Assembly: GCA_910584155.1 (NCBI GenBank)
Contig: CAJTYG010000008.1
Span: forward strand, 69,306 to 133,305
Reading direction: 5' to 3'
Length of the DNA stretch: 64,000 nt
From: an uncultured Christensenella sp.
GTDB taxonomy: Bacteria; Bacillota; Clostridia; Christensenellales; CAG-917
Both the position numbers and the translations under genes were made by a program. The stretch's first letter is position 1. The number at the start of each line of letters is the position of its first letter. Below the pieces are notes generated by a model, which was not told the DNA's origin, made no database searches, and was given only the letters and a program-made list of their open reading frames with translations. Shown piece after piece: positions 19,099 to 27,348 of the stretch.

Positions 19099-19152
19099 CG
19101 CTTTATTTGAGTATTATATTTAAAACAAAATTTCCCTGCACAATAAGAAAAA

Positions 19153-19175
19153 AGACGGATAATTCCGTCTCTTTT
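19153..19175. terminator. Bidirectional terminator
   Basis: AGACGGA-TAAT-TCCGTCT hairpin flanked by an A-run on the left and CTTTTCT on the right. It can end the + operon finishing at 19098 and, on the minus strand with a stronger U-run, the gene finishing at 19194. Confidence 0.8.
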
Positions 19176-19193
19176 CTATTTTACTACTCAGTC

Positions 19194-19430
19194 TTATTGT
19201 TGAGCCTGAATACGTCTTTGCTTCGAGAAGTAGTTTACTTCGCCAATAACAAACAGTAATGCCGCTACAACAAACATCGTTATGCCTACGCCGTAACCGA
19301 CTCCGCCGGGCACAAGGAAAAAGAATGCCAGACCGATAGACAGCGCAAGGAAAGAAATAAGGATAAAAAGTATCATTACATTCATATTGCTGAGCTCTGC
19401 TACCTTTTTAACAATATTCTTATCGTCCAT
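19194..19430 (-). CDS. Small two-helix membrane protein, unknown function
   Basis: 78 residues from the ATG at 19430, which has a strong AAGGAGGTG ribosome site 4-5 nt upstream; an in-frame GTG two codons earlier is inside that site. Two hydrophobic helices (about 16-37 and 41-62) with a short Gly/Pro turn make a hairpin. Both termini are charged and probably cytoplasmic (MDDKNIVKKV and the final SKQRRIQAQQ). It has its own terminator and no partner gene in the same unit. I do not recognise a family. Confidence 0.75.
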   Translation of the reverse strand: MDDKNIVKKVAELSNMNVMILFILISFLALSIGLAFFFLVPGGVGYGVGITMFVVAALLFVIGEVNYFSKQRRIQAQQ

Positions 19431-19536
19431 ACGCACCTCCTTTTAGTAGTGTCCTTAGTATGTGTCGATTTAAAGAATATATGCGCAGTAGCATTGCGAT
19501 GTTTTTATGTTTACAACAACATATTTCCTGCAAACA

Positions 19537-20682
19537 TCAGACGTCCGTTTTTTCGTCAAGCATTTTGCTTATGCCGTCCAAAAAATTTACCGTGCCACGC
19601 ATTGCCTCTTTTGAAATTTTAAAGCCCTGCGAAACAGCAAAGGCGTGCACCGCCCATTTACCCTCGCCGTGATAATGGTCCACATAAACGCCGAGGTCAT
19701 AGAGCTTGTCCACAAGGTCGAAGGTGAGCACGGCAAGCTTATCGTTTTCCGCCGATATTGCAAACGTAGGCGGAAAGTCTTTAGTGACAAAATATATGGG
19801 AGAGATTTCCTTTTTGGTGTCGTCGTCAAGCTCGCAAACTCTTGTCCCGCCGCAGTAGGACTGCGTATAAATGTTGATGTTTCTAAAGCCTGTGGAAACC
19901 GCCTTTTCTATATCGTAGACACCGCAGTTCAGCACAAGTCCCGCAATTTTTTGATGACGGGACCGCTCGTCGAGATGAAATCTTGCATTGTACTCCGCAT
20001 TTGACGAAATTGCGCCTGCCATTGCGCTGAGGTGTCCGCCTGCGGATTCGCCGCCGACAAAAATCTCGTCCATATCGATATTGTATTCCTCTGCGTGGTC
20101 CTTCAGCCAACCTATGGCTTTGTACACGTTTTCTATCATAGTCGGATGCGCATATTTGGGGGCGTCGCCGTAGCAAATGCTTGCGACAAAATATCCCGCC
20201 TCGGCGACCTTTGTCGTAAACGCCTCTCGGGTTGCGGGTATGCCGCCTATCCAACCGCCGCCGTGAATGTAGACAAACACCTTTGATTTTTTGCCTATAT
20301 CCCTGTCCTTGCGCTGATAGATGTTGAGATACAGTTCTTTGTTTTTTTCGTCATAACGCACAAGTCTTTTGGTGCGCACCTTGTGCGACCTGCCCAGATT
20401 GAACACTGTCACAAAGCCGAGCGCCTCGTTTTTTGCGTGTCCGCCTGCAACATAGATATATTTGGTATAATATGCAAGCTTTTTTGCGACACGCTTTGCT
20501 TCCTTTTTTGCTTTCGCCGAAAGCTCGCCACGTCTTGCCTCAAAATCGGCTTGCTTGGCTTCGTATTGTTTTACAGTCCTTTCAAGCTCCTGCCGTCTCA
20601 GCTCAAGCTGACGGTGCTTGATATCGAATGCGTGCTTGCGCTCGTTTAAAGGAACAGGTTTGATAAGCTTTTGCTTGCTCAT
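19537..20682 (-). CDS. Alpha/beta-hydrolase, esterase/lipase of the HSL-like class
   Basis: 381 residues; start ATG 20682 with GGAG upstream. About 90 Lys/Arg/Glu-rich residues precede the catalytic domain, which is longer than usual; the first 65 look like a coiled coil. The domain shows the oxyanion-hole motif YIHGGGW, the nucleophile elbow GGESAGGH (Ser), an Asp in SAENDKLAV and a His in KWAVHAF, giving a full triad. It should hydrolyse small esters in the cytoplasm, since there is no signal peptide. The substrate is unknown. It follows cysS on the same strand but is separated by a terminator. Confidence 0.85.
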   Translation of the reverse strand: MSKQKLIKPVPLNERKHAFDIKHRQLELRRQELERTVKQYEAKQADFEARRGELSAKAKKEAKRVAKKLAYYTKYIYVAGGHAKNEALGFVTVFNLGRSHKVRTKRLVRYDEKNKELYLNIYQRKDRDIGKKSKVFVYIHGGGWIGGIPATREAFTTKVAEAGYFVASICYGDAPKYAHPTMIENVYKAIGWLKDHAEEYNIDMDEIFVGGESAGGHLSAMAGAISSNAEYNARFHLDERSRHQKIAGLVLNCGVYDIEKAVSTGFRNINIYTQSYCGGTRVCELDDDTKKEISPIYFVTKDFPPTFAISAENDKLAVLTFDLVDKLYDLGVYVDHYHGEGKWAVHAFAVSQGFKISKEAMRGTVNFLDGISKMLDEKTDV

Positions 20683-20712
20683 ATGCACTCCGTGTTTTTT
20701 ACTTTATATACA

Positions 20713-20738
20713 AAAAACACCTTTTAATTGGTGTTTTT
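20713..20738 (-). terminator. Terminator of the ftsH-cysE-cysS unit
   Basis: Read on the minus strand: AAAAACACC, an 8-nt loop, GGTGTTTTT, then T and G, 20 bp after the cysS stop. It separates cysS from the esterase gene. Confidence 0.75.
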
Positions 20739-20758
20739 GCATATATAAAGTGTTTGTT

Positions 20759-22150
20759 TTATAGTTTTTCTATGACGGCTCCGTCCTTTGTATCCTTGAC
20801 GGAATATCCCAAAGCCGTTATTTTTGCACGTATTTCGTCCGCCTTTGCCCAGTCCTTGTTTTGTTTTGCAAGGGCACGTTGCGCCACAAGCTCCTTGACC
20901 TCGTCGGGGACGTCCTGCCTGTTTTTTGCCTCGTAGTCCGCAATAAACTTTTTGGGCTGCTGCTTGAATAAGCCGAGCAAGCCGTAGGTCTTGCGCACTT
21001 GATTTACGTCCGCTATTGCGCTGCTGTCGCCTGCCTTGAGCTTTGCCTTGATACTCTTGAATATTGCAAACAAATCCGCAAGAGCCTTTGCCGTGTTGAA
21101 ATCGTCGTCCATAGCACGGTCAAACTCGGCGTCTATCTGCTCGTTGCCGCCGTCGCAGGTAAGCCCGCTTTCGTCCGCCTCGTCAAGTATTTTGTAAAAG
21201 CCGTACATATGCTTGTCCGCATCGGCAAACAGATTATCTGTGATATTTATGTCGCCTCTGTAATTTGTCTGCAGCAGCGCATATTTTATCGTCTCTGCGG
21301 AAAACTCGTTGAGCAGATCCTCAAGCAAAAGACTGTTGCCAAGCGATTTGCTCATCTTCTGCCCGTTGACCTTGATAAGCCCGTTGTGTATCCAATACTT
21401 TGCAAACGGCTTGCCTGTAAGCGCCTCGCTTTGTGCGATTTCGTTTTCGTGATGAGGGAATATAAGGTCTCTGCCGCCGCCGTGCACGTCTATCTGATCG
21501 CCAAACGCCTGCCTGTTCATTGCCGAGCACTCGATATGCCAACCCGGTCTGCCCTTGCCCCACGGCGATTCCCAAAATATCTCGCCCTCTTTTGCGGACT
21601 TCCACAGTGCGAAATCAAGCGGATTGCGCTTATTTTCCTCATTTTCGATACGCACGCTTTCGTATGCGTCCTCAAGTCTGCGACCGCTAAGCTTCCCGTA
21701 GCCCTTGAAGCTTTCCACCGCAAAATAAACGTCGCCTCTGTCGGTGGCATAGGCGTGTCCGCTATCGATGAGCTTTTGCACAAAGTCGATGATGTTGTCG
21801 ATGTTTTCGGATGCCTTGAGCCAGATATCGGGATCGTCCACCTCGAAGCGGCGCATAAGCTCGTCTATGCGCTCTATCATCATATTTGCGTATGTCAGCG
21901 CAGGTATGCCCGTCTCGTGCGAGCGTGCGATGATTTTGTCGTCAACGTCGGTGTAGTTGCGTGCATATGTAACGTCAAAGCCGCACTTTTCAAAATACTT
22001 GCGTATGATATCGTAGATAAGCGCCTGATAGGCGTGCCCGATATGAGCGTCGCCCGATACGGTGATACCGCAGGCGTACATCTTTACCTTGCCCTCCTGC
22101 AAGGGCGTAAACTCTTGTTTTTTTCCTGTAAGCGTATTGTAAATTTTCAT
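20759..22150 (-). CDS. cysS: Cysteinyl-tRNA synthetase
   Basis: 463 residues; a class I synthetase that charges tRNA-Cys. It carries HIGH (in SGDAHIGHAYQ), KMSKS (GQKMSKSLGN), the zinc-binding Cys/His positions (MYACGITV, the WHIECSAM segment and the HHENE segment) and the C-terminal helical DALR-like domain. The start at 22150 (MKIYNTLTGKK) lies 5 bp after the cysE stop. A longer reading would run inside cysE. The link to cysE, which makes the cysteine precursor, is the common Firmicute arrangement. Confidence 0.96.
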   Translation of the reverse strand: MKIYNTLTGKKQEFTPLQEGKVKMYACGITVSGDAHIGHAYQALIYDIIRKYFEKCGFDVTYARNYTDVDDKIIARSHETGIPALTYANMMIERIDELMRRFEVDDPDIWLKASENIDNIIDFVQKLIDSGHAYATDRGDVYFAVESFKGYGKLSGRRLEDAYESVRIENEENKRNPLDFALWKSAKEGEIFWESPWGKGRPGWHIECSAMNRQAFGDQIDVHGGGRDLIFPHHENEIAQSEALTGKPFAKYWIHNGLIKVNGQKMSKSLGNSLLLEDLLNEFSAETIKYALLQTNYRGDINITDNLFADADKHMYGFYKILDEADESGLTCDGGNEQIDAEFDRAMDDDFNTAKALADLFAIFKSIKAKLKAGDSSAIADVNQVRKTYGLLGLFKQQPKKFIADYEAKNRQDVPDEVKELVAQRALAKQNKDWAKADEIRAKITALGYSVKDTKDGAVIEKL

Positions 22151-22155
22151 AACCG

Positions 22156-22857
22156 TCACTCGATACTGTCTGTGTCGGCATCTGCCGCACTGTTTTGATC
22201 GTCTGTTGTGAGCGAATATCTGCAAGCGTGTATGCCCGCCTGCTTTTCCAACTCGTAGACACGTTTGTTGAGTCTTTCAAATTCTTCCATAATGGGGTCG
22301 GGCAGCTTAATCTGATCGAGCTCGTCCACACGCACGCCCGCTTGCTTGACTATGCGACCGGGCACGCCCACCACCGTACAGTGCGGCGGAACGTCCTTCA
22401 GCACCACGCTGCCTGCGCCTATCTTGCTGTGAGCGCCTATGCGGACAGGCCCCAACACCTTTGCGCCCGCCGACACCATAACACCGTCCTCAAGCGTAGG
22501 GTGACGTTTGCCCGTTTCCTTGCCCGTGCCGCCCAGCGTAACGCCCTGATAAAGCACGACGTCGTTGCCTATTTCGGCGGTCTCGCCTATGACTAAGCCT
22601 ACGCCATGGTCGATAAACACACGTGTGCCTATGGTTGCTGCGGGGTGGATGTCCACGCCCGTTTTAAGCTTTGCCCTGAACGATATATGTAAAGCGAGGC
22701 GCTTCCACCCCTTTTGCCAGCACATATGCGCATTGCGGTATGCGCAAAGCGCCTTATAGCCGGTGTAGGTGCGCCTTACGCTCGTCCTTGTAAGGGCGGC
22801 AGGATCGCTTTCCATTATCTTGTCCAAGTCAAGCTTTTTCTGCTCTCTTAAGGTCAT
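22156..22857 (-). CDS. cysE: Serine O-acetyltransferase
   Basis: 233 residues, between the short and long bacterial CysE types. The left-handed beta-helix hexapeptide repeats (IHPAATIGTRVFIDHGVGLVIGE onward) include the active-site His in IDHGVG and the GGTGKETGKRHP loop that binds acetyl-CoA. It makes O-acetylserine, the carbon skeleton for cysteine. The last 45 residues carry a heptad-like stretch (EEFERLNKRVYELEKQAG) that could form a coiled coil. GGGGAG lies 7 nt upstream of the ATG. It sits 24 bp after ftsH and 5 bp before cysS. Confidence 0.95.
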   Translation of the reverse strand: MTLREQKKLDLDKIMESDPAALTRTSVRRTYTGYKALCAYRNAHMCWQKGWKRLALHISFRAKLKTGVDIHPAATIGTRVFIDHGVGLVIGETAEIGNDVVLYQGVTLGGTGKETGKRHPTLEDGVMVSAGAKVLGPVRIGAHSKIGAGSVVLKDVPPHCTVVGVPGRIVKQAGVRVDELDQIKLPDPIMEEFERLNKRVYELEKQAGIHACRYSLTTDDQNSAADADTDSIE

Positions 22858-22881
22858 TGCTATCTCCCCTTTTGCAAAGGT

Positions 22882-24963
22882 TCATTCCCCGTCACTGTCG
22901 GAAGGCGTCTCGGAGGGTGCGTCGGACGGCGTTTCGTTTTCCTCTTCCGTCTTCACTTCCTCATCCTTTTTTACCTCTGCTTCCGCCTTGAATTTTCTTT
23001 TCTTTTTAGGCTCTTCCACAGGCGCCGTCGCTTCCCCGCCAGTTTCGCTGCGGTTTATCTTTGAAGAGAACAGTCCGCCGTCGTCCTTGCTTTCCTCGCC
23101 GAACAGAGCGTCTATCTCGTCCTCGTAGATGGTTTCCTTTTCATAAAGCGCCTTGACCATAGCGTCCATTATGCTGCGGTTTTCCCTCAAAATTTTGAGC
23201 GCAACTTGATATTGCTCGTCAAGGATACGCTTCACCTCTAAGTCTATCTTTGCTGCGACCTCGTCGCTGTAGCTAAGCTGCGTCTGATAGTCTCTGCCGA
23301 TAAACACTTCCTCGCTTGCGCCGAGATACATATTGCCCAGCGTGTCGGACATACCCCATTCCGTCACCATCTTGCGGGCTATCTTGCTTGCACGCTGTAT
23401 GTCGTTTGACGCACCCGTGGATACGTCCTGTATTACAATCTCTTCCGCCGCACGGCCTGCGAGCATCATAGCGATGTTGTCAAGCAGCTTGCCCTTTGTC
23501 ATATGGCTGTCGTCGTTTTCGGGCAAGGTGATGGTGTAGCCTGCCGCCATACCTCTCGGGATTATGCTCACCTCGTGCACGCTGTCGCAGTGCTTCATAA
23601 GCTTTGCGACGATAGCGTGTCCGCTTTCATGATATGCGGTGATACGCTTATCCGTTTCAGTGACAAGACGGCTGCGCTTTGCGGGACCTGCCATAACCTT
23701 GTTGATAGCCTCGCTGATGTCCTTCATCAAAATGAGCTTTCTGTCCTCTCTTGCGGCGAGAATTGCGGATTCGTTGAGGATATTTTCGATATCCGCACCC
23801 GTAAAGCCCGCCGTAAGCCTTGCAAGACTCTTGAAGTTGATTTCCGATGACAGGGGCTTGTTTCTCGCATGCACCTTGAAGATTTCCTCTCTGCCCTTGA
23901 CGTCGGGGACGTTGACGTATATCTGTCTGTCAAATCTGCCCGGACGCATAAGTGCGGGATCGAGTATATCCGCACGGTTTGTCGCCGCCATAACTATAAT
24001 GGAGCTGCTTGCCTCAAAGCCGTCCATCTGCACGAGAAGCTGATTGAGCGTCTGTTCTCTCTCGTCGTTGCCGCCGCCGAGGCCTGCGCCTCTCTGCCTG
24101 CCTACTGCGTCTATCTCGTCGATGAAGATTATGCAGGGCATATTCTTTTTTGCCTGATCGAAAAGATCACGCACACGTGATGCGCCCACGCCTACGAACA
24201 TCTCTACGAAGTCCGAGCCGCTTATCGAGAAAAACGGAACGTCCGCCTCGCCTGCGACCGCCTTTGCGAATAAGGTCTTGCCCGTTCCGGGAGGTCCTAC
24301 AAGCAAAACGCCTCTCGGGATACGTGCGCCTATTTCCATATATTTTTTGGGGAATTTGAGGAAATCTACTATCTCTTTAAGCTCCTGCTTTTCTTCCTCT
24401 GCGCCCGCAACGTCGTTGAAGCGCACCTTGATATCCCTCACCTGACTTGCGGTAGTCTTGCCAAAGTTCATCGCCTGATTGTTTGCGCCCATAGATTTTC
24501 GCAAAATGATGATAAACACTATCGCAAGCATTGCGTAAAGCAGTATCGGCACAAGTATGCTCGACAAAAGCGAGCCGCTTGAGGGATCGTTGTAGGATAC
24601 GGGCAAGGTAGCTATCCTGTTTGCTATATCCGTCTGCCCGTGCTCGTTTGCATATGCCGCCCATTCCTTGAGCTGCTCTTGCAGGACCGTACGTGACGGA
24701 ATATTTGCATAGTAGTTAAATCTCTTGTCGCCAGCAAGCTTTATGCTGACCTTGTACGAGCCGTTTACAGCCAGCTCTTTTATCTCGAGATGCTGTCCGT
24801 CCTCGTTCTGCTCGCTAAGCAGCCAAGCCTCGAGGCTGTTGCCCTTTCCTGAAAAATTTATCTCGGTGGGTGCGGTAAGCTTATACACCAAAACGATTGC
24901 GATTATCACCAAAACGATGACCGCAACCACGATAAATATGCGTGATTTGCCGGATGATTTCAT
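22882..24963 (-). CDS. ftsH: ATP-dependent zinc metalloprotease FtsH
   Basis: 693 residues. A membrane-anchored AAA+ protease that degrades misfolded or regulatory membrane proteins. Two transmembrane helices (about 9-28 and 132-155) flank a periplasm-side domain. The AAA module has Walker A GPPGTGKT (223-230), Walker B CIIFIDEIDAVG and the second region of homology with R340 and R343. The protease has HESGH (445-449). The C-terminal 75 residues are acidic and Pro/Ser/Glu-rich, ending in a repeated ETPSD motif; this disordered tail is longer than in B. subtilis. AAGGAGG precedes the start. It is the first gene of the unit with cysE and cysS. Confidence 0.97.
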   Translation of the reverse strand: MKSSGKSRIFIVVAVIVLVIIAIVLVYKLTAPTEINFSGKGNSLEAWLLSEQNEDGQHLEIKELAVNGSYKVSIKLAGDKRFNYYANIPSRTVLQEQLKEWAAYANEHGQTDIANRIATLPVSYNDPSSGSLLSSILVPILLYAMLAIVFIIILRKSMGANNQAMNFGKTTASQVRDIKVRFNDVAGAEEEKQELKEIVDFLKFPKKYMEIGARIPRGVLLVGPPGTGKTLFAKAVAGEADVPFFSISGSDFVEMFVGVGASRVRDLFDQAKKNMPCIIFIDEIDAVGRQRGAGLGGGNDEREQTLNQLLVQMDGFEASSSIIVMAATNRADILDPALMRPGRFDRQIYVNVPDVKGREEIFKVHARNKPLSSEINFKSLARLTAGFTGADIENILNESAILAAREDRKLILMKDISEAINKVMAGPAKRSRLVTETDKRITAYHESGHAIVAKLMKHCDSVHEVSIIPRGMAAGYTITLPENDDSHMTKGKLLDNIAMMLAGRAAEEIVIQDVSTGASNDIQRASKIARKMVTEWGMSDTLGNMYLGASEEVFIGRDYQTQLSYSDEVAAKIDLEVKRILDEQYQVALKILRENRSIMDAMVKALYEKETIYEDEIDALFGEESKDDGGLFSSKINRSETGGEATAPVEEPKKKRKFKAEAEVKKDEEVKTEEENETPSDAPSETPSDSDGE

Positions 24964-25279
24964 CTGTCCTCCTTGTGAATGACCAAACGTATACCTTTTG
25001 TTATATATATTATAACACTATACGTTCAGTATATTATAAAAATCAAATGCAAAATTGTCAACGCAACAAACTTATTTTGCAGATAATTGACATATTTGCA
25101 CCTAAATTTTATCTGTTATATCAAAATTTTAATGTAAATTTGTTAAATACAAATTAAAATCGCATACGCCCGATCAAGGGCAAAAATTTAGTTTTATGCG
25201 TTTAGATACACGGTTTATCGTATTTCGCACCGTTTTTATATGTTCAAAAAATACAAAAACTCAAAAATGGTCAATTTGC
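24964..25279. other. AT-rich divergent intergenic region
   Basis: No gene is apparent between ftsH (-) and rpsF (+). The ftsH-proximal 100 bp holds several TATAAT-like boxes on the minus strand but no clear -35. A TTGACA at 25087 is followed only by a weak -10. Confidence 0.5.
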
Positions 25280-25308
25280 TTTACAAAATAATTTATTTAA
25301 GTTATTAT
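25280..25308 (+). promoter_or_regulatory. rpsF-ssb-rpsR promoter
   Basis: TTTACA (25280-25285), 17-bp spacer, TATTAT (25303-25308). The leader to rpsF is about 60 nt long. Confidence 0.7.
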
Positions 25309-25373
25309 ATTAAAGCATTTATATATGCAATTCCTTTCCCGCAAGGGACAATAGACCATAAGGAGGTACAGGT

Positions 25374-25655
25374 ATGGATAAGTATGAGATTCTCTACATT
25401 ATTCGCTCCGCTGTGGATGACGACCAAAAAAACAAGGTCGTTGAAAAATTTGAGGCGCTCGTAGGCACTCTCGGCGGCACTGTGGAATCAGTTGACAAAT
25501 GGGGCATGAAAAAATTTGCCTATGAAATTGATAAGCAGACCGAGGGCTTTTACGTTTTGATGAACGTAGCCTGCTCAAAAGACGCTCAAATTGAAATCGA
25601 CAGACAAATGCGCAATGATGAAGCGATAATCCGTCAAATGATTATCAAAAAGTAA
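25374..25655 (+). CDS. rpsF: 30S ribosomal protein S6
   Basis: 93 residues, the usual length. The N-terminal MDKYEILYIIRS strand and the KKFAYEIDKQTEGFYVLM segment are characteristic. S6 binds S18 and 16S rRNA in the platform of the small subunit. A strong AAGGAGGT ribosome site precedes the ATG. The order rpsF-ssb-rpsR is conserved in Firmicutes. S6:S18 autoregulation through the leader is known in some bacteria; I did not identify that motif here. Confidence 0.97.
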   Translation: MDKYEILYIIRSAVDDDQKNKVVEKFEALVGTLGGTVESVDKWGMKKFAYEIDKQTEGFYVLMNVACSKDAQIEIDRQMRNDEAIIRQMIIKK

Positions 25656-25676
25656 GCGAATAATAAGGAGAAATTT

Positions 25677-26057
25677 ATGAACAAGGTATTTTTGATTGGC
25701 AATCTGACCAAGGATCCGGAGCTTGCATCGACAAGCAGCGGCATCAAGTTTTGCAGATTTACGCTTGCAGTTTCACGCAGCTACTCAAAGGACGGCAAAA
25801 GAGAGACGGACTTTTTGCCCGTCGTCGTTTGGAGAGCACAGGCGGACAACTGCGCACGTTATCTCAAAAAAGGCAGCCGTGCGGCAGTCTGCGGCAGTAT
25901 TCAGACAAGGACCTATGACGCACAGGACGGCTCACGCCGCTATGTGACAGAAATCGCCGCCGACGAGGTGCAATTCCTCACCACCAAAAACGACGCTGAT
26001 GGTGACGGAGCTGATTTTGACGACCTCAAACCCATTGACGACGACCTTCCATTCTAA
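25677..26057 (+). CDS. ssb: Single-stranded DNA-binding protein
   Basis: 126 residues: one OB fold (MNKVFLIGNLTKDPEL to about residue 105) and a short acidic linker ending in DDDLPF, the conserved tip that recruits repair and replication proteins. The linker is shorter than in B. subtilis SsbA, so the protein resembles minimal forms. It lies 21 bp after rpsF with AAGGAG upstream and is cotranscribed with both ribosomal genes. Confidence 0.96.
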   Translation: MNKVFLIGNLTKDPELASTSSGIKFCRFTLAVSRSYSKDGKRETDFLPVVVWRAQADNCARYLKKGSRAAVCGSIQTRTYDAQDGSRRYVTEIAADEVQFLTTKNDADGDGADFDDLKPIDDDLPF

Positions 26058-26075
26058 TTTTAAGGAGTATTAAAA

Positions 26076-26324
26076 ATGGCTGAAGAAGTAAAAGCAGTGC
26101 GCCCCCAAAAAAGAGCGCCTAAAAAGAAAGTTTGCACATTCTGTGTGGAGCATATCGATGACATCGACTACAAGGATGTCGCAAAGCTCAGAAGATTTAT
26201 CACCGAAAAGGGCAAAATTCTGCCCCGCCGTATGAGCGGCGTATGCGCAAAGCACCAGCGTGTGCTTGCAACTGCCATCAAGAGAGCAAGAGTTATGGCC
26301 TTGCTTCCGTATAAGGCAGACTGA
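26076..26324 (+). CDS. rpsR: 30S ribosomal protein S18
   Basis: 82 residues. The conserved core (DVAKLRRFITEKGKILPRR and the LATAIKRARVMALLPY end) is present. The N-terminal KVCTFC with a later VCAKH supplies the cysteines of the zinc-binding C+ form. It pairs with S6 in the ribosome. It is the last gene of the operon, 18 bp after ssb, and is followed by a strong terminator. Confidence 0.97.
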   Translation: MAEEVKAVRPQKRAPKKKVCTFCVEHIDDIDYKDVAKLRRFITEKGKILPRRMSGVCAKHQRVLATAIKRARVMALLPYKAD

Positions 26325-26347
26325 CAAAAAATTTGCACGATATAAGA

Positions 26348-26383
26348 GAACATCCTCAAATTTGAGGATGTTCTTCTTTATTC
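26348..26383 (+). terminator. rpsR operon terminator
   Basis: Perfect 13-bp inverted repeat GAACATCCTCAAA / TTTGAGGATGTTC followed by TTCTTTATTC. The 3' half (GGATGTTCTTCTTTATTCG and beyond) recurs at 26706-26739, in front of the third 99-bp repeat. Confidence 0.9.
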
Positions 26384-26400
26384 GTGAAATTTTTTGTCTG

Positions 26401-26499
26401 CTACCGCACAAAAGATTATTTGCTATTATATCCCAGTTGCCGTTGTAAACTCACGCCTCGTTTCGCATAATCTTTTGTTTGGTGGTACGTCCTCTACAC
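26401..26499. repeat. 99-bp palindromic repeat, copy 1
   Basis: Starts CTACCGCAC and ends CCTCTACAC. The 12-bp arms ACAAAAGATTAT and ATAATCTTTTGT are perfectly complementary around a conserved middle with GTTGTAAACTCACGC. Copies 1 and 3 differ at only a few positions. No protein is encoded. Confidence 0.85.
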
Positions 26500-26527
26500 A
26501 GCTGTAAAATAAATTAGGGTTTTTAAA

Positions 26528-26559
26528 GCACCCTCGTTTCCGAGAGTGCGTTTATTTTT
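26528..26559 (+). terminator. Terminator-like hairpin between repeats 1 and 2
   Basis: GCACCCTCG-TTTC-CGAGAGTGC (one mismatch) followed by GTTTATTTTT. The same hairpin recurs after repeat 3 at 26870-26901. Confidence 0.65.
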
Positions 26560-26578
26560 AAGCAAAATTTTTGCGCTA

Positions 26579-26677
26579 CTACCGCACAAAGTATAGTCTG
26601 CTATTATATCTCGGGTACCGTTGTAAACTCACGCTTCGTTTCGCATAATCTTTTGTTTGGTGGTACGTCCCCTACAC
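26579..26677. repeat. 99-bp palindromic repeat, copy 2 (diverged)
   Basis: Same length and ends as copy 1, but the 5' arm (ACAAAGTATAGTC) no longer matches the 3' arm ATAATCTTTTGT. The middle block TTGTAAACTCACGC and the 3' half are conserved. It looks like the older or decaying member. Confidence 0.8.
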
Positions 26678-26740
26678 CGCTAAATATAAAACTATAGCGA
26701 TTTAAGGATGTTCTTCTTTATTCGTGAAATTTTTTGTCTA

Positions 26741-26839
26741 CTACCGCACAAAAGATTATTTGCTATTGTATCCCAGTTGCCGTTGTAAACTCACGCCTCG
26801 TTTCGCATAATCTTTTGTTTGGTGGAACGTCCTCTACAC
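26741..26839. repeat. 99-bp palindromic repeat, copy 3
   Basis: Near-identical to copy 1, including both 12-bp arms. It is preceded by a copy of the rpsR terminator tail and followed by the same terminator-like hairpin as copy 1, so the duplicated unit is larger than the palindrome. Confidence 0.85.
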
Positions 26840-26869
26840 GGCTGTAAAATAAAAATAGGTTTTTTTAAA

Positions 26870-26901
26870 GCACCCTCGTTTCCGAGAGTGCGTTTATTTT
26901 T
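26870..26901 (+). terminator. Terminator-like hairpin after repeat 3
   Basis: GCACCCTCG-TTTC-CGAGAGTGC then GTTTATTTTT; a duplicate of 26528-26559. Confidence 0.6.
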
Positions 26902-26938
26902 AAACAAAATTTTTGCGCTTAAAAAACTATATTTAATC

Positions 26939-27232
26939 TTATTCTTCATCATCAGCGGTAAGAATAAGCAAAAGCTCGGCAAGTCTGTCGTTTATCTGTT
27001 TTACTGCCTCTTTTACACTTTGATATGTTTGTTTGTCATTTTGTTCCGCTTCTTGCCAATCAGCGCAATTATTTTTAAATGCAAAAGGATCATTTCGTCT
27101 TTTGGACGAAGCATTTTCATGTGCACAACTTCCATACGTAGAACGAAGTTTGTTGCCAACTATTTTATAATGTTTGCAATAGAATTTGCATTTTTCACAT
27201 TTGTTCCTAAAATCTAAATCATCCATATTCAT
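26939..27232 (-). CDS. Cys-rich mini-protein (probable zinc-binding), divergent from an XRE regulator
   Basis: 97 residues. Cysteines occur as CEKCKFYC, GSCAHE and NNCADW, a likely zinc knuckle, and are followed by a helical tail (KQINDRLAELLLIL) suited to self-association. The general layout (CxxC start, later C, then C followed by an aromatic residue, then an amphipathic helix) matches the two proteins at 40889-41161 and 41151-41420, so these are paralogues. The function is unknown. No strong ribosome site is seen; a second ATG lies two codons downstream. It is divergent from the XRE gene at 27349 across overlapping promoters. Confidence 0.7.
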   Translation of the reverse strand: MNMDDLDFRNKCEKCKFYCKHYKIVGNKLRSTYGSCAHENASSKRRNDPFAFKNNCADWQEAEQNDKQTYQSVKEAVKQINDRLAELLLILTADDEE

Positions 27233-27266
27233 TTTTCATTCAGTTTTTACTGTTGCTAACGGTATT

Positions 27267-27317
27267 ATTTTATACTGTCATTGACAGTTTGTCAATAGTT
27301 TAACTGTCGTTTATAGT
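27267..27317. promoter_or_regulatory. Divergent overlapping promoters with palindromic operator
   Basis: Plus strand: TTGTCA (27289-27294), 17 bp, TATAGT (27312-27317) for the XRE gene. Minus strand: TTGACA (27295-27290), 17 bp, TAAAAT (27272-27267) for the Cys-rich gene. A perfect 15-bp palindrome ACTGTCA-T-TGACAGT (27274-27288) sits in the minus spacer and abuts the plus -35. It is a natural site for the XRE protein. Confidence 0.75.
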
Positions 27318-27348
27318 AAAGAAAAGAAAATTCTATATAAGGGCAATT

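Noticed and set aside
26401..26839. CRISPR array
   Set aside because: Only three 99-bp units with unlike, partly duplicated spacers of about 65-80 bp; no cas genes.
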